Origin: Lachnospiraceae bacterium
GTDB taxonomy: Bacteria; Bacillota; Clostridia; Lachnospirales; Lachnospiraceae
Reading direction: 5' to 3'
Length of the DNA stretch: 64,000 bases
NCBI GenBank assembly: GCA_024403335.1
Contig: JAKSSA010000006.1
Location: forward strand, 1 to 64,000
The notes below the pieces were generated by a model, which worked only from the letters and a program-made list of their open reading frames with translations, was not told where the DNA came from and did no database searches. Position numbers and translations under genes: made by a program. Below, piece by piece: positions 36,418 to 45,591 of this stretch (positions are counted from its first letter, which is position 1; every line of letters begins with the position of its first letter).

Positions 36418-37353
36418 TTATTCTCCTGTAATACCTGTATTTTCAATACCTTGAATAAACCATTTCTGAACGAAGGCATAGAGCAAAAGCAAAGGTGAAA
36501 TTGAAATTAAAGTTGCCGACATCTTAAATGCTTCATTAAGCTTAAACGCTCCGCCTACTGCCTTTGATACCGAATCAAATTCAGAATTAAACAAAGTAAG
36601 TTTTGAAGGAAGTAATTCAAGGTTACCTCTAAGTAATGTTGAGGTTATGTAAGTTTCATTCCAGTTCCATACAAAAGAGAAAAGGAATACTACAAGAATT
36701 GTGGTTGCTGACATTTTAATAACAATAAACCAGTAAACCTTCAAAGCTGAAGCTCCATCAATTTCCGCTGCTTCATCCAAAACTCTCGGAATCATGTTAA
36801 ATGCAGTATAAAAGATTAGAACAAGTACTGTTGAATATACGCCCTGTCCGAAGAATGCCATCAAAAGCTGAGGCCAAACCGTACCGATTAACTGAAACTT
36901 AAGTGACTCCTGTGCCACCACGAACATCATCATTCTTGGCACCATCAATACAGGAACAGGAATGATAAATGCAAGAATAAGCATGGCAAAGAAAAACTTT
37001 CTGCCCTTAAACGCATATCTTGACAATGCAAAGCCCGTAAGACTCGCAACAAAGGTCTGTCCTATGGCAAGAGCACCGGCAAACAATATCGAATTCTTAA
37101 GGGTTGTACCAAGCTTTAATACCGTAGCTGCAAAAGACAGATTTTCAAGTGACGGCTTTTTGGGAATCCAAGTAACTGAAGGATCAATTACATCCTCCGC
37201 TGACATTAATGTCTTAGCAAGCATTTCCAATATAGGTTCAAGATAAACGAAACCAACTACTGTTAGAATGAAGTAAACAATTATTCTTGCAACCATTTTT
37301 TTGTAATACTTTGCATTCTTTTTTGTTTTAATCTGTGTTTTTTTCTTCTTCAT
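36418..37353 (-). CDS. Carbohydrate ABC transporter permease (MalG-like), pair 1
   Basis: 311 residues, six membrane helices after a Lys-rich N terminus. The EAA loop that docks the ATPase reads DEAAEIDGASALKVYWFIVIKM. Family: CUT1 sugar importers. Its stop lies inside the ribosome-site region of the GH16 lipoprotein gene, showing tight coupling. No ATPase gene is in the operon; Firmicutes often share one MsmX-like ATPase among such systems. Confidence 0.92.
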   Translation of the reverse strand: MKKKKTQIKTKKNAKYYKKMVARIIVYFILTVVGFVYLEPILEMLAKTLMSAEDVIDPSVTWIPKKPSLENLSFAATVLKLGTTLKNSILFAGALAIGQTFVASLTGFALSRYAFKGRKFFFAMLILAFIIPVPVLMVPRMMMFVVAQESLKFQLIGTVWPQLLMAFFGQGVYSTVLVLIFYTAFNMIPRVLDEAAEIDGASALKVYWFIVIKMSATTILVVFLFSFVWNWNETYITSTLLRGNLELLPSKLTLFNSEFDSVSKAVGGAFKLNEAFKMSATLISISPLLLLYAFVQKWFIQGIENTGITGE

Positions 37354-37374
37354 AAAAACCTCTTTTGCTCTGTA

Positions 37375-38289
37375 TTATCTTCTGCCCGGTTTCTTGTCTC
37401 TGTCTTTAAAAAGAACAAAAGCTCCACCAATTATAAGTAAAATCAAAATGCAATATATCCACGCAAAGGTTGCTGCATAACCAAGTCCGCCATTGGTATT
37501 TCCGGTAGCGGTTTTAATCAAGTTATAAACCGCAGTAGTATCATATGTACCAAGCTGTACAATGATAAATACTGTTGCAACAAGTGCAGTCGGTTTAACC
37601 ATCGGAATAACTATCTTCCAAAGAATCTGCCATTCATTAGCCATATCAATCTTTGCTGCTTCAAAAAGAGAAGGATTGATTTTCTGCAATGCACTTATAA
37701 ACAATACAATCGGAATACCCGTAAACCATAAAATCATTGTAAGCTGATCAAATATACCTTCCATGAAGTTTGCTAACGGTTCTGAATATTCAGCAATCAT
37801 CTGAAGGATAAAGATGTTAGTAGACTTCTCAATACCCTGTGCTGCCAGTATTGCCTCATCCGCATCATCAAGTATCTGGCTCATTACAGGACCTGACATA
37901 ATAATTACGGGAAGGAAATAAATTGTTCTCAAAAAGCCCTTACCGACATCAATTTTGTTAAGCAGATATGCAAGAATAAATGCAACTACTATAATAACAA
38001 AGGTATAAGGAATAACCATTCCGACAAAGGATATCAAGGCAGGAACAAACTCCGTATTCTTGAAAAATGCGGTGTAATAATTATTCCAACCGTTAGGTGT
38101 AATAACATAACCGGTAACGGTTGATTCCACCGTCATAAAAGAAAGATAAATTGTGTACAAAAAAGGCAAAAGCGTAAACACCGTAAACCCGATAATCCAA
38201 GGAAGCATAAAAGCATATCCTCTTCTGGTTTGTCTTCCCTGATAGGTTTTCTTGAATCCGAATCGCTTTTTAATATTATTTCCTGCCAT
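37375..38289 (-). CDS. Carbohydrate ABC transporter permease (MalF-like), pair 1
   Basis: 304 residues, six membrane helices. N-terminal RRGYAFMLPWIIGFTVFTLLPFLYTIYLS is typical of MalF-type partners. EAA loop FEAAKIDMANEWQILWKIVIPM. GGGGAG precedes the ATG. Works with the MalG-like protein encoded 21 nt further on. Confidence 0.92.
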   Translation of the reverse strand: MAGNNIKKRFGFKKTYQGRQTRRGYAFMLPWIIGFTVFTLLPFLYTIYLSFMTVESTVTGYVITPNGWNNYYTAFFKNTEFVPALISFVGMVIPYTFVIIVVAFILAYLLNKIDVGKGFLRTIYFLPVIIMSGPVMSQILDDADEAILAAQGIEKSTNIFILQMIAEYSEPLANFMEGIFDQLTMILWFTGIPIVLFISALQKINPSLFEAAKIDMANEWQILWKIVIPMVKPTALVATVFIIVQLGTYDTTAVYNLIKTATGNTNGGLGYAATFAWIYCILILLIIGGAFVLFKDRDKKPGRR

Positions 38290-38309
38290 AACAAACTCCC
38301 CGTCTGTTT

Positions 38310-40706
38310 TTACTTAACTACTGCTGCACTTTCTGCATTTACGGTTATGCCCATATATGTAACAGGCTTTTCCGTATAGTTAATAATAATATGTTTTTGT
38401 GTGTTGCCATCCTTATAGCTGTTAATGACAACGTCGTTCTCAGGTACTGTTCTTCCAACCCAGTCCATTGAAGAAACTTCTGAAAGAATTGAGTTAATCC
38501 TGTTATAAATTGAATATATCTTATCCTCGTAAAGAACATATTCTGTTGAATAAAGATAAGAATAAAAACTGTCTGAAAGCACATATGAAGGTGCTTTTGA
38601 AAGAATGAAGGAAGGTGAAAGATTATAATCAATCATTCTCAAAACACAATCATCCGTATAGAAGGAAAAGTTTGCATATGGTGCATACATTTCCATTGTT
38701 CCGCAAAGAACTAACTGAAGGAACGGCACAGAGTCATTTTCATAAATAAACTGTGATCCGCCCACCGGCATCTGCAAATATCTGTCGGTATACTTCCAAA
38801 GGTACTGATTAGGATTTTCAAGATTTAACATCAAATCCTGATTGATACCACCCAAAGTCTTTTCGTAAAGCTCCAAAGACTCAGTAAGTGAAGTTACAAC
38901 TCCATCTCTGTTGTAGTGTGAAGTCAGGACATTTGATATACCTGACAAAGTCAAGCTTTTTGAAAAATCGGAAACCTTATCATTAAGCTTTAAAACCCAC
39001 TTAGCCGCAGTTTCAGGATTAATATATGAAAATGTCGAAATAATGGGCTTAGCCGGAAGTACTTCGGATTTATCAACGGAAACATACCAGTTACTTATTG
39101 CCTTAACTGCATTTCCTGAATAAGCAGCCATTTTCTTGTTAATCGTTATGGCTTCTCTTGCAAAAGAAACATCTATGCCCTTATCAGCCATTTTGGAAAT
39201 CAGTGATTTAAAATCATTTTTACTTCCAATTGAACCGGTAAAATTCATTTCATAAGGTTTATTAAGACTTTCCCCTTTTTTCTGCCATCCGATAAGTCCT
39301 GAGTTTATGTTCTTAATACCACCCTCACTTATGCCGCTTAAAATTTCTTCCACCTCATCAGTTGTTGTGGCAACTACCTGTTTTGTGCCAAACAAACCTT
39401 TTTCAGCGTCTCCCATGATAAAATCCAGGCGAATGGGAATATCTTCATTTCGGTATTTCATCTCATTGATAACACCGTTTTCCATAAGATGTTCTCTGTA
39501 TTCAAGTGCCATTCCGACATAATCTGCCGGATAATCACCATCACTTCCGTCACCAAAAAGGAAGGAATATGTAAGTGAAATATCATAATCAAATATGTCA
39601 TCCATCTGCTTGAAAAAGCCGTTTCCCTTTTCGTCATAAAGCTGGAAGAAGTTAACGTTCTTTTCAAATCTTGGATAAGCCCAGGTGTAGCTTGCGCCCT
39701 TTGAACCATCATGGTTTACTATAATGTCCATATACTCAGCGCCTTCATCTGCCCAGGAAACAAAAGCCATCTGACCGTTACCATGAGCAATACCGAATAC
39801 CGGCATTACCGGATCTTTCGCAGGTACATCATCATACAAAGCTGACTTGTAATAAGTTTCAGTTGCATAATCCTTACCGTAAACATCGCCAATATAGGAA
39901 TCAAATACTGCGGTATTATCATTGAATCTGATTAATGCACCTGAACCGTCAGGAACAAGGACATATCCCGGAACTCTGTAATTATCCATCTTTTCATATT
40001 CAAGTGTAACCGGGTTAAATCTGTTAATCACACCACCGCTTGCGCCAAGGAAAGGACAGAAATCAAAAGCTGCTATATTTTTCTTTCCGTTACCCTTTAT
40101 TTCCTCTGACGGAACAGTAATCTGAATTTCATTTTTTGTAAAATCAAGATATATGTTAAGACTTACCTCAATTTCCTCAAAATCTGCTGCAAGTTTAAAT
40201 TTGCCATCGCTTATTTTTGTTAATTCAGAAAAAGCGCCTGACTCTGATGCAGAGGAAATGTACTTAATCTTATCACTTGAAAAATATTCAATAGTAAGGA
40301 AGGAGTTAGCTATACCAACATATGTGGCATTTAAATCACCTGCATAATCTTCTGCAGCTGCTATTAATTCCTCATCACTTACGCCCTGCTTCTTAAGCTT
40401 TTTAATCTTATCCTTAATATCATTTGCAAATGGAAAATCTGCACCGGTTTTCATAACATAACCGGTTTCCTTATCTTTTATTGCCAAAACATCTCTGTCG
40501 TCTCTCCAGTAATAAGCTATTTTGTCATTCTCATAAATAAGGTTAAAATCATCTGTCTTTCCATTAATTGCTTCTGATTTAACGGGAGGCATTTTGGTAT
40601 CTCTTCCGGTTGCAATATATGCAAAAGTTCTGTTACCTGCCGAAAAAAGAAAGGCAGCAATTAAAGCAAGAGCTAAGGCAGTTTTTACTGTTTTTTTAAT
40701 TTTCAT
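38310..40706 (-). CDS. DUF5696-type exported protein of sugar-ABC loci
   Basis: 798 residues. A signal peptide or anchor near the N terminus (TALALALIAAFLFSAGNRTFA) precedes a wholly external protein. The region YRVPGYVLVPDGSGALIRFND and the long C-terminal part, with strand/helix alternation, match my memory of DUF5696, which recurs beside CUT1 permeases and Yip1-like proteins in Firmicutes. A TIM-barrel-like glycan-active or glycan-binding role is possible, but no catalytic pair is clear. ATG 40706 overlaps the stop of the previous gene by 4 nt, so the two are translationally coupled. Confidence 0.68.
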   Translation of the reverse strand: MKIKKTVKTALALALIAAFLFSAGNRTFAYIATGRDTKMPPVKSEAINGKTDDFNLIYENDKIAYYWRDDRDVLAIKDKETGYVMKTGADFPFANDIKDKIKKLKKQGVSDEELIAAAEDYAGDLNATYVGIANSFLTIEYFSSDKIKYISSASESGAFSELTKISDGKFKLAADFEEIEVSLNIYLDFTKNEIQITVPSEEIKGNGKKNIAAFDFCPFLGASGGVINRFNPVTLEYEKMDNYRVPGYVLVPDGSGALIRFNDNTAVFDSYIGDVYGKDYATETYYKSALYDDVPAKDPVMPVFGIAHGNGQMAFVSWADEGAEYMDIIVNHDGSKGASYTWAYPRFEKNVNFFQLYDEKGNGFFKQMDDIFDYDISLTYSFLFGDGSDGDYPADYVGMALEYREHLMENGVINEMKYRNEDIPIRLDFIMGDAEKGLFGTKQVVATTTDEVEEILSGISEGGIKNINSGLIGWQKKGESLNKPYEMNFTGSIGSKNDFKSLISKMADKGIDVSFAREAITINKKMAAYSGNAVKAISNWYVSVDKSEVLPAKPIISTFSYINPETAAKWVLKLNDKVSDFSKSLTLSGISNVLTSHYNRDGVVTSLTESLELYEKTLGGINQDLMLNLENPNQYLWKYTDRYLQMPVGGSQFIYENDSVPFLQLVLCGTMEMYAPYANFSFYTDDCVLRMIDYNLSPSFILSKAPSYVLSDSFYSYLYSTEYVLYEDKIYSIYNRINSILSEVSSMDWVGRTVPENDVVINSYKDGNTQKHIIINYTEKPVTYMGITVNAESAAVVK

Positions 40707-42745
40707 TGCCAAAATACTTCCTTTCCTATTGAGCCAAAGAAGCTGAACAAGCTTTCACTCATAATTGATATAATTATCAAAACTACTGCAAAAATAAACA
40801 TAAATGCCAAAGTAATAATGAAGCTCTTTACGGTTTCCTTAAAGGTATAATCATGAACCGTCATCAATCCTATAAAGATTGTTACTGCACTCCAGGCAAT
40901 TCCCACCATCAAAGCAAGTGTTAAAAGAAAAGACTCGTTATAGGTAAGAACATGTGACACCAAGGTAACTGCTATTAGTGATACCATTGCCGGCATAAGT
41001 CCATATGCGGGAATCATATAAACCTGCTTTAATGTACCGTCGCCATCCGTAATGCTTGTTACCAGATAATTTCCTACGATGAATAAAATCAGTATTGCGA
41101 AGAAGCCCGCAACTATTGAAGTAATATCCATATCTTCGATATCAGTATACTGGTAAATAAATCCTTTTCCGGCCTGATACCACATGAATACAATAAAGAA
41201 AACCAAATAGATTGAAGTGGCGCCAAGTAAAGAGCCCTGTCTGTTCTTCTTAATCTCGTAATAATGATCAAACGGTTTTCTGTTTGTCTTAAAAGCCCAG
41301 TAAAAATCACGAATAACCTTGGTATTTTTAAGTTTTTCACTGACTTTTCCTTTTAATGCAGTATATTTACCGTATTTTTTGTCAAAGCCTTTAAGCACTG
41401 CATTAGCAATAAGTAAAACAACAATTATTATCAATCCTGCGGTGAGATAGTCCTGAATATAATCATTTCTAACTTCCCAAAAGGCTTCGGAATACATTCC
41501 TTTGTTATTTGCAACTTCAAAATGCTCCATAGCCTTTTCGTAATTCTCTGCATGTAAGTAAGCCTTACCTACACCATTGTGAGCCAGAACGGACATCTGA
41601 TTGAGTTTCAATACCTCATTCCATTTTTCCATGGAGGCTTCATAGTGTCCTTCTTCATAAAGGTTCATGGCTGAATATACCAGACTTGCATATTCAGTAG
41701 GTTTGAAGCCCTGAATATAACCTTTTGTGGCATCCATTGCCCAGATATATCCTTTAGAGTCAACTGCCACAGAAGAAAGCCTTGTAAAAAGTCCGGCTAT
41801 GTCCTGAGTTCTGACAGCAGAACCAAAGGAAAATACTTCTTCACCGTTTTTTGAATAAACTGAAATGTATCCGCCAACCGATGCCGTATAAATCATTCCC
41901 TGATTATCTACGTATACATCAATAAGTTCCGGGTTTGAATAAACATCATCCACAAACATATTTCCACCGTTTGTCGCATGTTTCTTCATACCGTTGTGGT
42001 TCATTCCTGAGGTTGCAGTATAAACAATACCATCTTTATCTACGAAAACATTGGTAAATACCGTAGGATTAGCGTCAATAAGATTAGCAAGCTGTTCTCT
42101 TGTAAAAAGCGCTCTCTGTATTCTTTGCGCAATGGTAAGATTAGCATCATTTACGGCAAAATATCCTAAGAACTCACCTGTTGAAGCAAGCTGGATAATA
42201 CCGTTATATACACCCTCACCAACAAGGAATATGTTTCCTGCATCATCAACCGCAATTCTTTTAGGTTCATAGTTGGTGTCAGCAAACATCGGTGAATCGG
42301 GCTTATAAATCGCTCTTTCAAAAGAAAGGTCATTATTGAAAATCAATACAGCCTTAGCACCTGTGTCAGCTACATATATTTTTCCGTTTTTGGTTACATA
42401 TACACCTCTTGGTGATGACATCACAGGAGCTTTGATTTCATTTATCACCTGACCTTGGTTAAGATCAAAAAGAATAATTCGTTTATTTCCCGTATCTGCG
42501 ATATAAAGAATATCGTTTGCATCAATAAACATCTCTTCTGCACCTGATAAGCTCAAATCCGTAACTGTCAGATAAGGAAGATAAGCATCCTGGGTTCTTA
42601 CCCAGTATCCGTCTTCATCCTCTGCATAAGTATAAGAAGTAGCCTGTTGAGCTCTTGCCACACTATAGGAGGTCATATCAAGCACAAGCAGTAAAGCAAG
42701 TACTAAGATAATAAATCTGTTCTTTTTTATAAAGCTTTGATTCAT
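40703..42745 (-). CDS. NHL beta-propeller, TPR and Yip1-like membrane protein
   Basis: 680 residues. Signal-anchor helix (about 8-32), then an NHL propeller outside (about 55-360; repeats such as MFIDANDILYIADTGNKRIILFD and GVYVTKNGKIYVADTGAKAVLIF), a TPR-like pair (AMNLYEEGHYEASMEKWNEVL, AYLHAENYEKAMEHFEVANN, about 370-440), a helix, a cytosolic stretch, and a Yip1-like block of five helices (about 510-680). It sits between two permease pairs and is coupled to the DUF5696 gene, so a role in assembling or gating the importer, or in presenting glucan, is suggested. No direct evidence. GGAGG precedes the ATG. Confidence 0.78.
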   Translation of the reverse strand: MNQSFIKKNRFIILVLALLLVLDMTSYSVARAQQATSYTYAEDEDGYWVRTQDAYLPYLTVTDLSLSGAEEMFIDANDILYIADTGNKRIILFDLNQGQVINEIKAPVMSSPRGVYVTKNGKIYVADTGAKAVLIFNNDLSFERAIYKPDSPMFADTNYEPKRIAVDDAGNIFLVGEGVYNGIIQLASTGEFLGYFAVNDANLTIAQRIQRALFTREQLANLIDANPTVFTNVFVDKDGIVYTATSGMNHNGMKKHATNGGNMFVDDVYSNPELIDVYVDNQGMIYTASVGGYISVYSKNGEEVFSFGSAVRTQDIAGLFTRLSSVAVDSKGYIWAMDATKGYIQGFKPTEYASLVYSAMNLYEEGHYEASMEKWNEVLKLNQMSVLAHNGVGKAYLHAENYEKAMEHFEVANNKGMYSEAFWEVRNDYIQDYLTAGLIIIVVLLIANAVLKGFDKKYGKYTALKGKVSEKLKNTKVIRDFYWAFKTNRKPFDHYYEIKKNRQGSLLGATSIYLVFFIVFMWYQAGKGFIYQYTDIEDMDITSIVAGFFAILILFIVGNYLVTSITDGDGTLKQVYMIPAYGLMPAMVSLIAVTLVSHVLTYNESFLLTLALMVGIAWSAVTIFIGLMTVHDYTFKETVKSFIITLAFMFIFAVVLIIISIMSESLFSFFGSIGKEVFWQ

Positions 42746-42758
42746 AGCTTCCTCCGTT

Positions 42759-43652
42759 TTATTTGATACCAGAATGGCTCATAGTGTTCATAACCTGTGA
42801 CTGCATGCAGATAAAGATTATAAGATTCGGAATAAACATAATTACCGATGCTGCTGCAGTAATACCTGCAGCTGCTATCGCATTATTGGTAGAAAGAGAA
42901 CCAAGATAGTAAGCCAAAGTTCTCATTGTATCTGTTGAAGTATAGTTATTGGAAGCTTCAGTAGCCATCCATACCTGCTGGAAGGTCAAAACCACCGAAG
43001 TCGCCAAAGCAGGCCTTATCAGAGGAACAATAATCTTTCTGATAATAAGTGTTTCCCTTGCTCCGTCTACAACCGCAGCTTCAATTAAAGCGTTAGGTAT
43101 CTGATCCGTAAACTGCTTTACAAGGAACAAACCAACCGGCATTGCTGCCAAAGGAAGAATGTGTACCAGCCAGGTGTCGGTAAGATTAAGCTTGGTTATA
43201 ACAAGATATCTTGCTATGGCAACCGAAGTTGGAACAAACATCAACGCAAGCTGATTTATTTCAAACAATGCTGCCTTACCCTTAAAGCTTTTCTTTGCAA
43301 AGGTATATGCTCCCAATATTGTAATTATCAGATTAAGCAATACCGTAAAAACCGTTACGATTACCGAGTTAAGCAGATATCGAAGCATCGGAACTCCGGT
43401 TGAGGACGAAAGCTTAAACAAATTTTTAAAGTTCGTCATCGTCGGATTATGAGCCAGAATATGAGGAGGAAAGGCATATAACTCTCCTAAAGGCATGAAT
43501 GCTCTGCTTATAATCATGATAACCGGCAAAATCATAAATATCGCCAACGGAATCAGAATGATATAAAATTTTATCTGACTTCTTGAAAACCTTCTCGGAT
43601 CTATTTTTGAACCCTGAAAGCTGTTTTTGTGTCTTCTCTTAGTCTTGACCAT
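42759..43652 (-). CDS. Carbohydrate ABC transporter permease (MalG-like), pair 2
   Basis: 297 residues, six helices. IILIPLAIFMILPVIMIISRAFMPLGELYAF at the start; EAA loop IEAAVVDGARETLIIRKIIVPLIRP. Partner of the next-upstream permease. It differs clearly from the pair-1 MalG-like protein, so this is not a recent duplication. Confidence 0.92.
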   Translation of the reverse strand: MVKTKRRHKNSFQGSKIDPRRFSRSQIKFYIILIPLAIFMILPVIMIISRAFMPLGELYAFPPHILAHNPTMTNFKNLFKLSSSTGVPMLRYLLNSVIVTVFTVLLNLIITILGAYTFAKKSFKGKAALFEINQLALMFVPTSVAIARYLVITKLNLTDTWLVHILPLAAMPVGLFLVKQFTDQIPNALIEAAVVDGARETLIIRKIIVPLIRPALATSVVLTFQQVWMATEASNNYTSTDTMRTLAYYLGSLSTNNAIAAAGITAAASVIMFIPNLIIFICMQSQVMNTMSHSGIK

Positions 43653-43654
43653 TG

Positions 43655-44560
43655 TTAATCCTCTTTTTCTCCAAAGAGCCTGTGAGCTACAAGATTAAAT
43701 AAGTATACGATTGCTAACAGCATAACCGATATTGCTGCCGCATAACCCATTTCATATCTGATAAAACCATAATCTTCGATGTGGTTTGTTATCAGCTGTC
43801 CTGAGTATTCGGGAGTGGGGTTGGCACCTGATAAAGTTACACCAATCCAACCCATGTTAAATGCATTTACGATTGCCATAACTGCACCAAAAAGCATCTG
43901 AGGTTTCATTGAAGGAACCGTTATGTAGATTATTTCCTGAAATCTTGTTTTAATTCCATCCACATATGCTGCTTCATACAATTCCTTGTCAACATTCAGA
44001 ATACCTGAAATCATTGCAAGGAATCCGATTCCCATGGCTGACCATAACGATACAATAATCATAATGAGCATGAAGTAATCTTTGGTAAGAAGAAATTGTA
44101 TCGGCTGATCAATGATATCCATTTTCATCAAAATGCTGTTTACCCAGCCTGACTGGTCTCCCGAGAAAATTGTTTTCCAGATAACACCGATAAATACCTG
44201 TCCTGCCATTGAAGGAGTGTAAATGCAAAGTGATAAAACAGTTCTCGGAATTGCCTGAATTTGTGAAAGCATCCAGGCAATAAGGAATGCAAGTACATAT
44301 CCTCCCGGTCCTACAATCAATGCATACAGGAAAGTGTTCGGTAAAACATATTTAAGAAAAATCTTATCCTGTGTAAATAAAGTTACATAGTTTAATAACC
44401 CGGTAAAAGAAGGCCTGTTGATAACATCAAAGTAAGAAAAGCTCAATGCTATCGCTATAGCCACAGGAACAAGAATAAAAGTCGTAAAAAGAATGATATA
44501 AGGAGATAAGTAAGCATAAGCTTTCAAATCTTTAGAAGTAAAACCTTTGTCTTTTTTCAC
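43655..44560 (-). CDS. Carbohydrate ABC transporter permease (MalF-like), pair 2
   Basis: 301 residues, six helices. AYLSPYIILFTTFILVPVAIAIALSFSYFDV at the start; EAA loop YEAAYVDGIKTRFQEIIYITVPSM. GTG start at 44560, immediately after the stop of the solute-binding remnant, whose last codons supply its ribosome site (AAAGGAG). Confidence 0.9.
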   Translation of the reverse strand: MKKDKGFTSKDLKAYAYLSPYIILFTTFILVPVAIAIALSFSYFDVINRPSFTGLLNYVTLFTQDKIFLKYVLPNTFLYALIVGPGGYVLAFLIAWMLSQIQAIPRTVLSLCIYTPSMAGQVFIGVIWKTIFSGDQSGWVNSILMKMDIIDQPIQFLLTKDYFMLIMIIVSLWSAMGIGFLAMISGILNVDKELYEAAYVDGIKTRFQEIIYITVPSMKPQMLFGAVMAIVNAFNMGWIGVTLSGANPTPEYSGQLITNHIEDYGFIRYEMGYAAAISVMLLAIVYLFNLVAHRLFGEKED

Positions 44561-44940
44561 TTATCTCTCCTTTCCTGCCTTAGCCTGATTTTCTCTGATC
44601 CAGTCGATGTCGCGGATAACATAGTTTTTAACTAAATTTCCGTCTTCATCATAATAACCAAGTTCCTGCATTTTCTTTTTAATTTCTCTGTTAATTTCAA
44701 TTACCTTTTCATCTGCTGCAACCTGCGCGGATTTACCGTCAAGCACCATCGCATTCCAGATATCCGAAATCGATCTTTCAAGCAGGTACTGGCCGGGAGT
44801 TCTTGGCACATCCCTTAACCAGTTGCTCATTTCAAGAATTACTTCCTTATCTTCCTGATCAACGGGAATCTGCTTTAATGCTTCAAGATCATTCCTGCAA
44901 CAAGTAAAAGGCTTAACAACTTCTTTGTTTTCTTAAACAT
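44561..44940 (-). pseudogene. Solute-binding protein gene with large internal deletion
   Basis: A perfect ribosome site (AGGAGG) and ATG at 44940 open a typical signal peptide (MFKKTKKLLSLLLVAGM), but the frame stops after 21 codons. In another frame, from about 44884 to 44561, lies about 107 residues typical of the C terminus of CUT1 family-1 binding proteins (DLEALKQIPVD, SNWLRDVPRTPGQYLLERSI, AAADEK-like VAADEKVIEINREIKKKMQEL). Normal proteins of this family have about 400-550 residues, so roughly 1 kb or more of middle is missing with a frame change. A real deletion or a sequence-assembly collapse would look the same here. It heads the glucan operon directly behind the promoter. Confidence 0.85.
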
Positions 44941-44944
44941 GTTT

Positions 44945-45064
44945 CCTCCTTTTTTGCTCCGCCAAGGTTCTAAGAACCTTTCTTAACGGACATCCCATAA
45001 GTTTTTTATTGAATATCCCTGGCATTACCTGCTTCATTTTTTTATGCAGGTTCTTTCGTTGTTG
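44945..45064 (-). promoter_or_regulatory. Structured leader of the glucan operon
   Basis: About 120 nt between the predicted transcription start and the first ATG. It holds two hairpins on the minus strand: ACCTGC/GCAGGT (about 45026-45053) and AAGGTTC/GAACCTT (44964-44980). The second lies just before the AGGAGG and could affect translation of the first gene. No known riboswitch recognised. Confidence 0.5.
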
Positions 45065-45069
45065 TGCAT

Positions 45070-45098
45070 ATGATAGCATTGTTTATAAAAATTGTCAA
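45070..45098 (-). promoter_or_regulatory. Sigma-A promoter of the beta-glucan operon
   Basis: Minus-strand -35 TTGACA (45093-45098), 17-nt spacer, -10 TATCAT (45070-45075). Confidence 0.88.
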
Positions 45099-45114
45099 TA
45101 AAATCGTTTTTATT
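45097..45114. promoter_or_regulatory. LacI-type operator abutting the glucan operon -35
   Basis: AATAAAATCGTTTTTATT is a palindrome apart from the bases flanking the central CG, the shape of LacI/GalR sites. It overlaps the first two bases of the -35. A second copy (AATAAAATCGTTTTAATA) lies at 45360-45377, and AAAACGTTTT (45502-45511) and AAACCGGTTT (45530-45539) are further CG-centred palindromes. The 600-bp region between the operon promoter and the M42 gene is otherwise AT-rich without an open frame I can support. Confidence 0.6.
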
Positions 45115-45451
45115 TTTTATCTTTTTGTGCAAAATATACAAATAGCAAGGATAATTCTTCGTTAAGTAATCGATTTCGCAGGTTTTTATTGCACATATCG
45201 CACAAAACTTTACCGCAATAGCACAAAAAAGTGTTCTTTCATCGTCAATTTTATCTTAATCAGTATCGTTTTTATCGATTTCCGTATTTTTCAAACCATT
45301 TTACGCATTTTATCGTTGTTAATTTTGCGCCAAATTGCGTTGTAGACGCACTTTCTTTCAATAAAATCGTTTTAATATCTTAAAATTTTTCCAGGCATCG
45401 AGGATTATTTCTGTTATATTTTTCTATGATATTGTTATATTATTTTATTTC

Positions 45452-45486
45452 AAACAAAAAAGCAGAGCCTGTCTTTTGCCCTGCTT
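45452..45486 (-). terminator. Intrinsic terminator of the M42 peptidase gene
   Basis: Minus-strand stem AAGCAG/CTGCTT with a partly paired interior, followed by TTTTTG. It is about 105 nt after the stop codon. Confidence 0.72.
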
Positions 45487-45591
45487 ATCATTTTTCAGTT
45501 TAAAACGTTTTTGTATTTTTATTCAAACAAAACCGGTTTAATAGTTAATAGCTAATAGTGCTATTTATTATGCCAATGCAATTCAAATAAT

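Noticed and set aside
44933..45037. 34-codon open frame in the leader of the glucan operon, overlapping the binding-protein start
   Set aside because: No ribosome site before its ATG and no family resemblance; it may be chance, though a leader-peptide role cannot be excluded.
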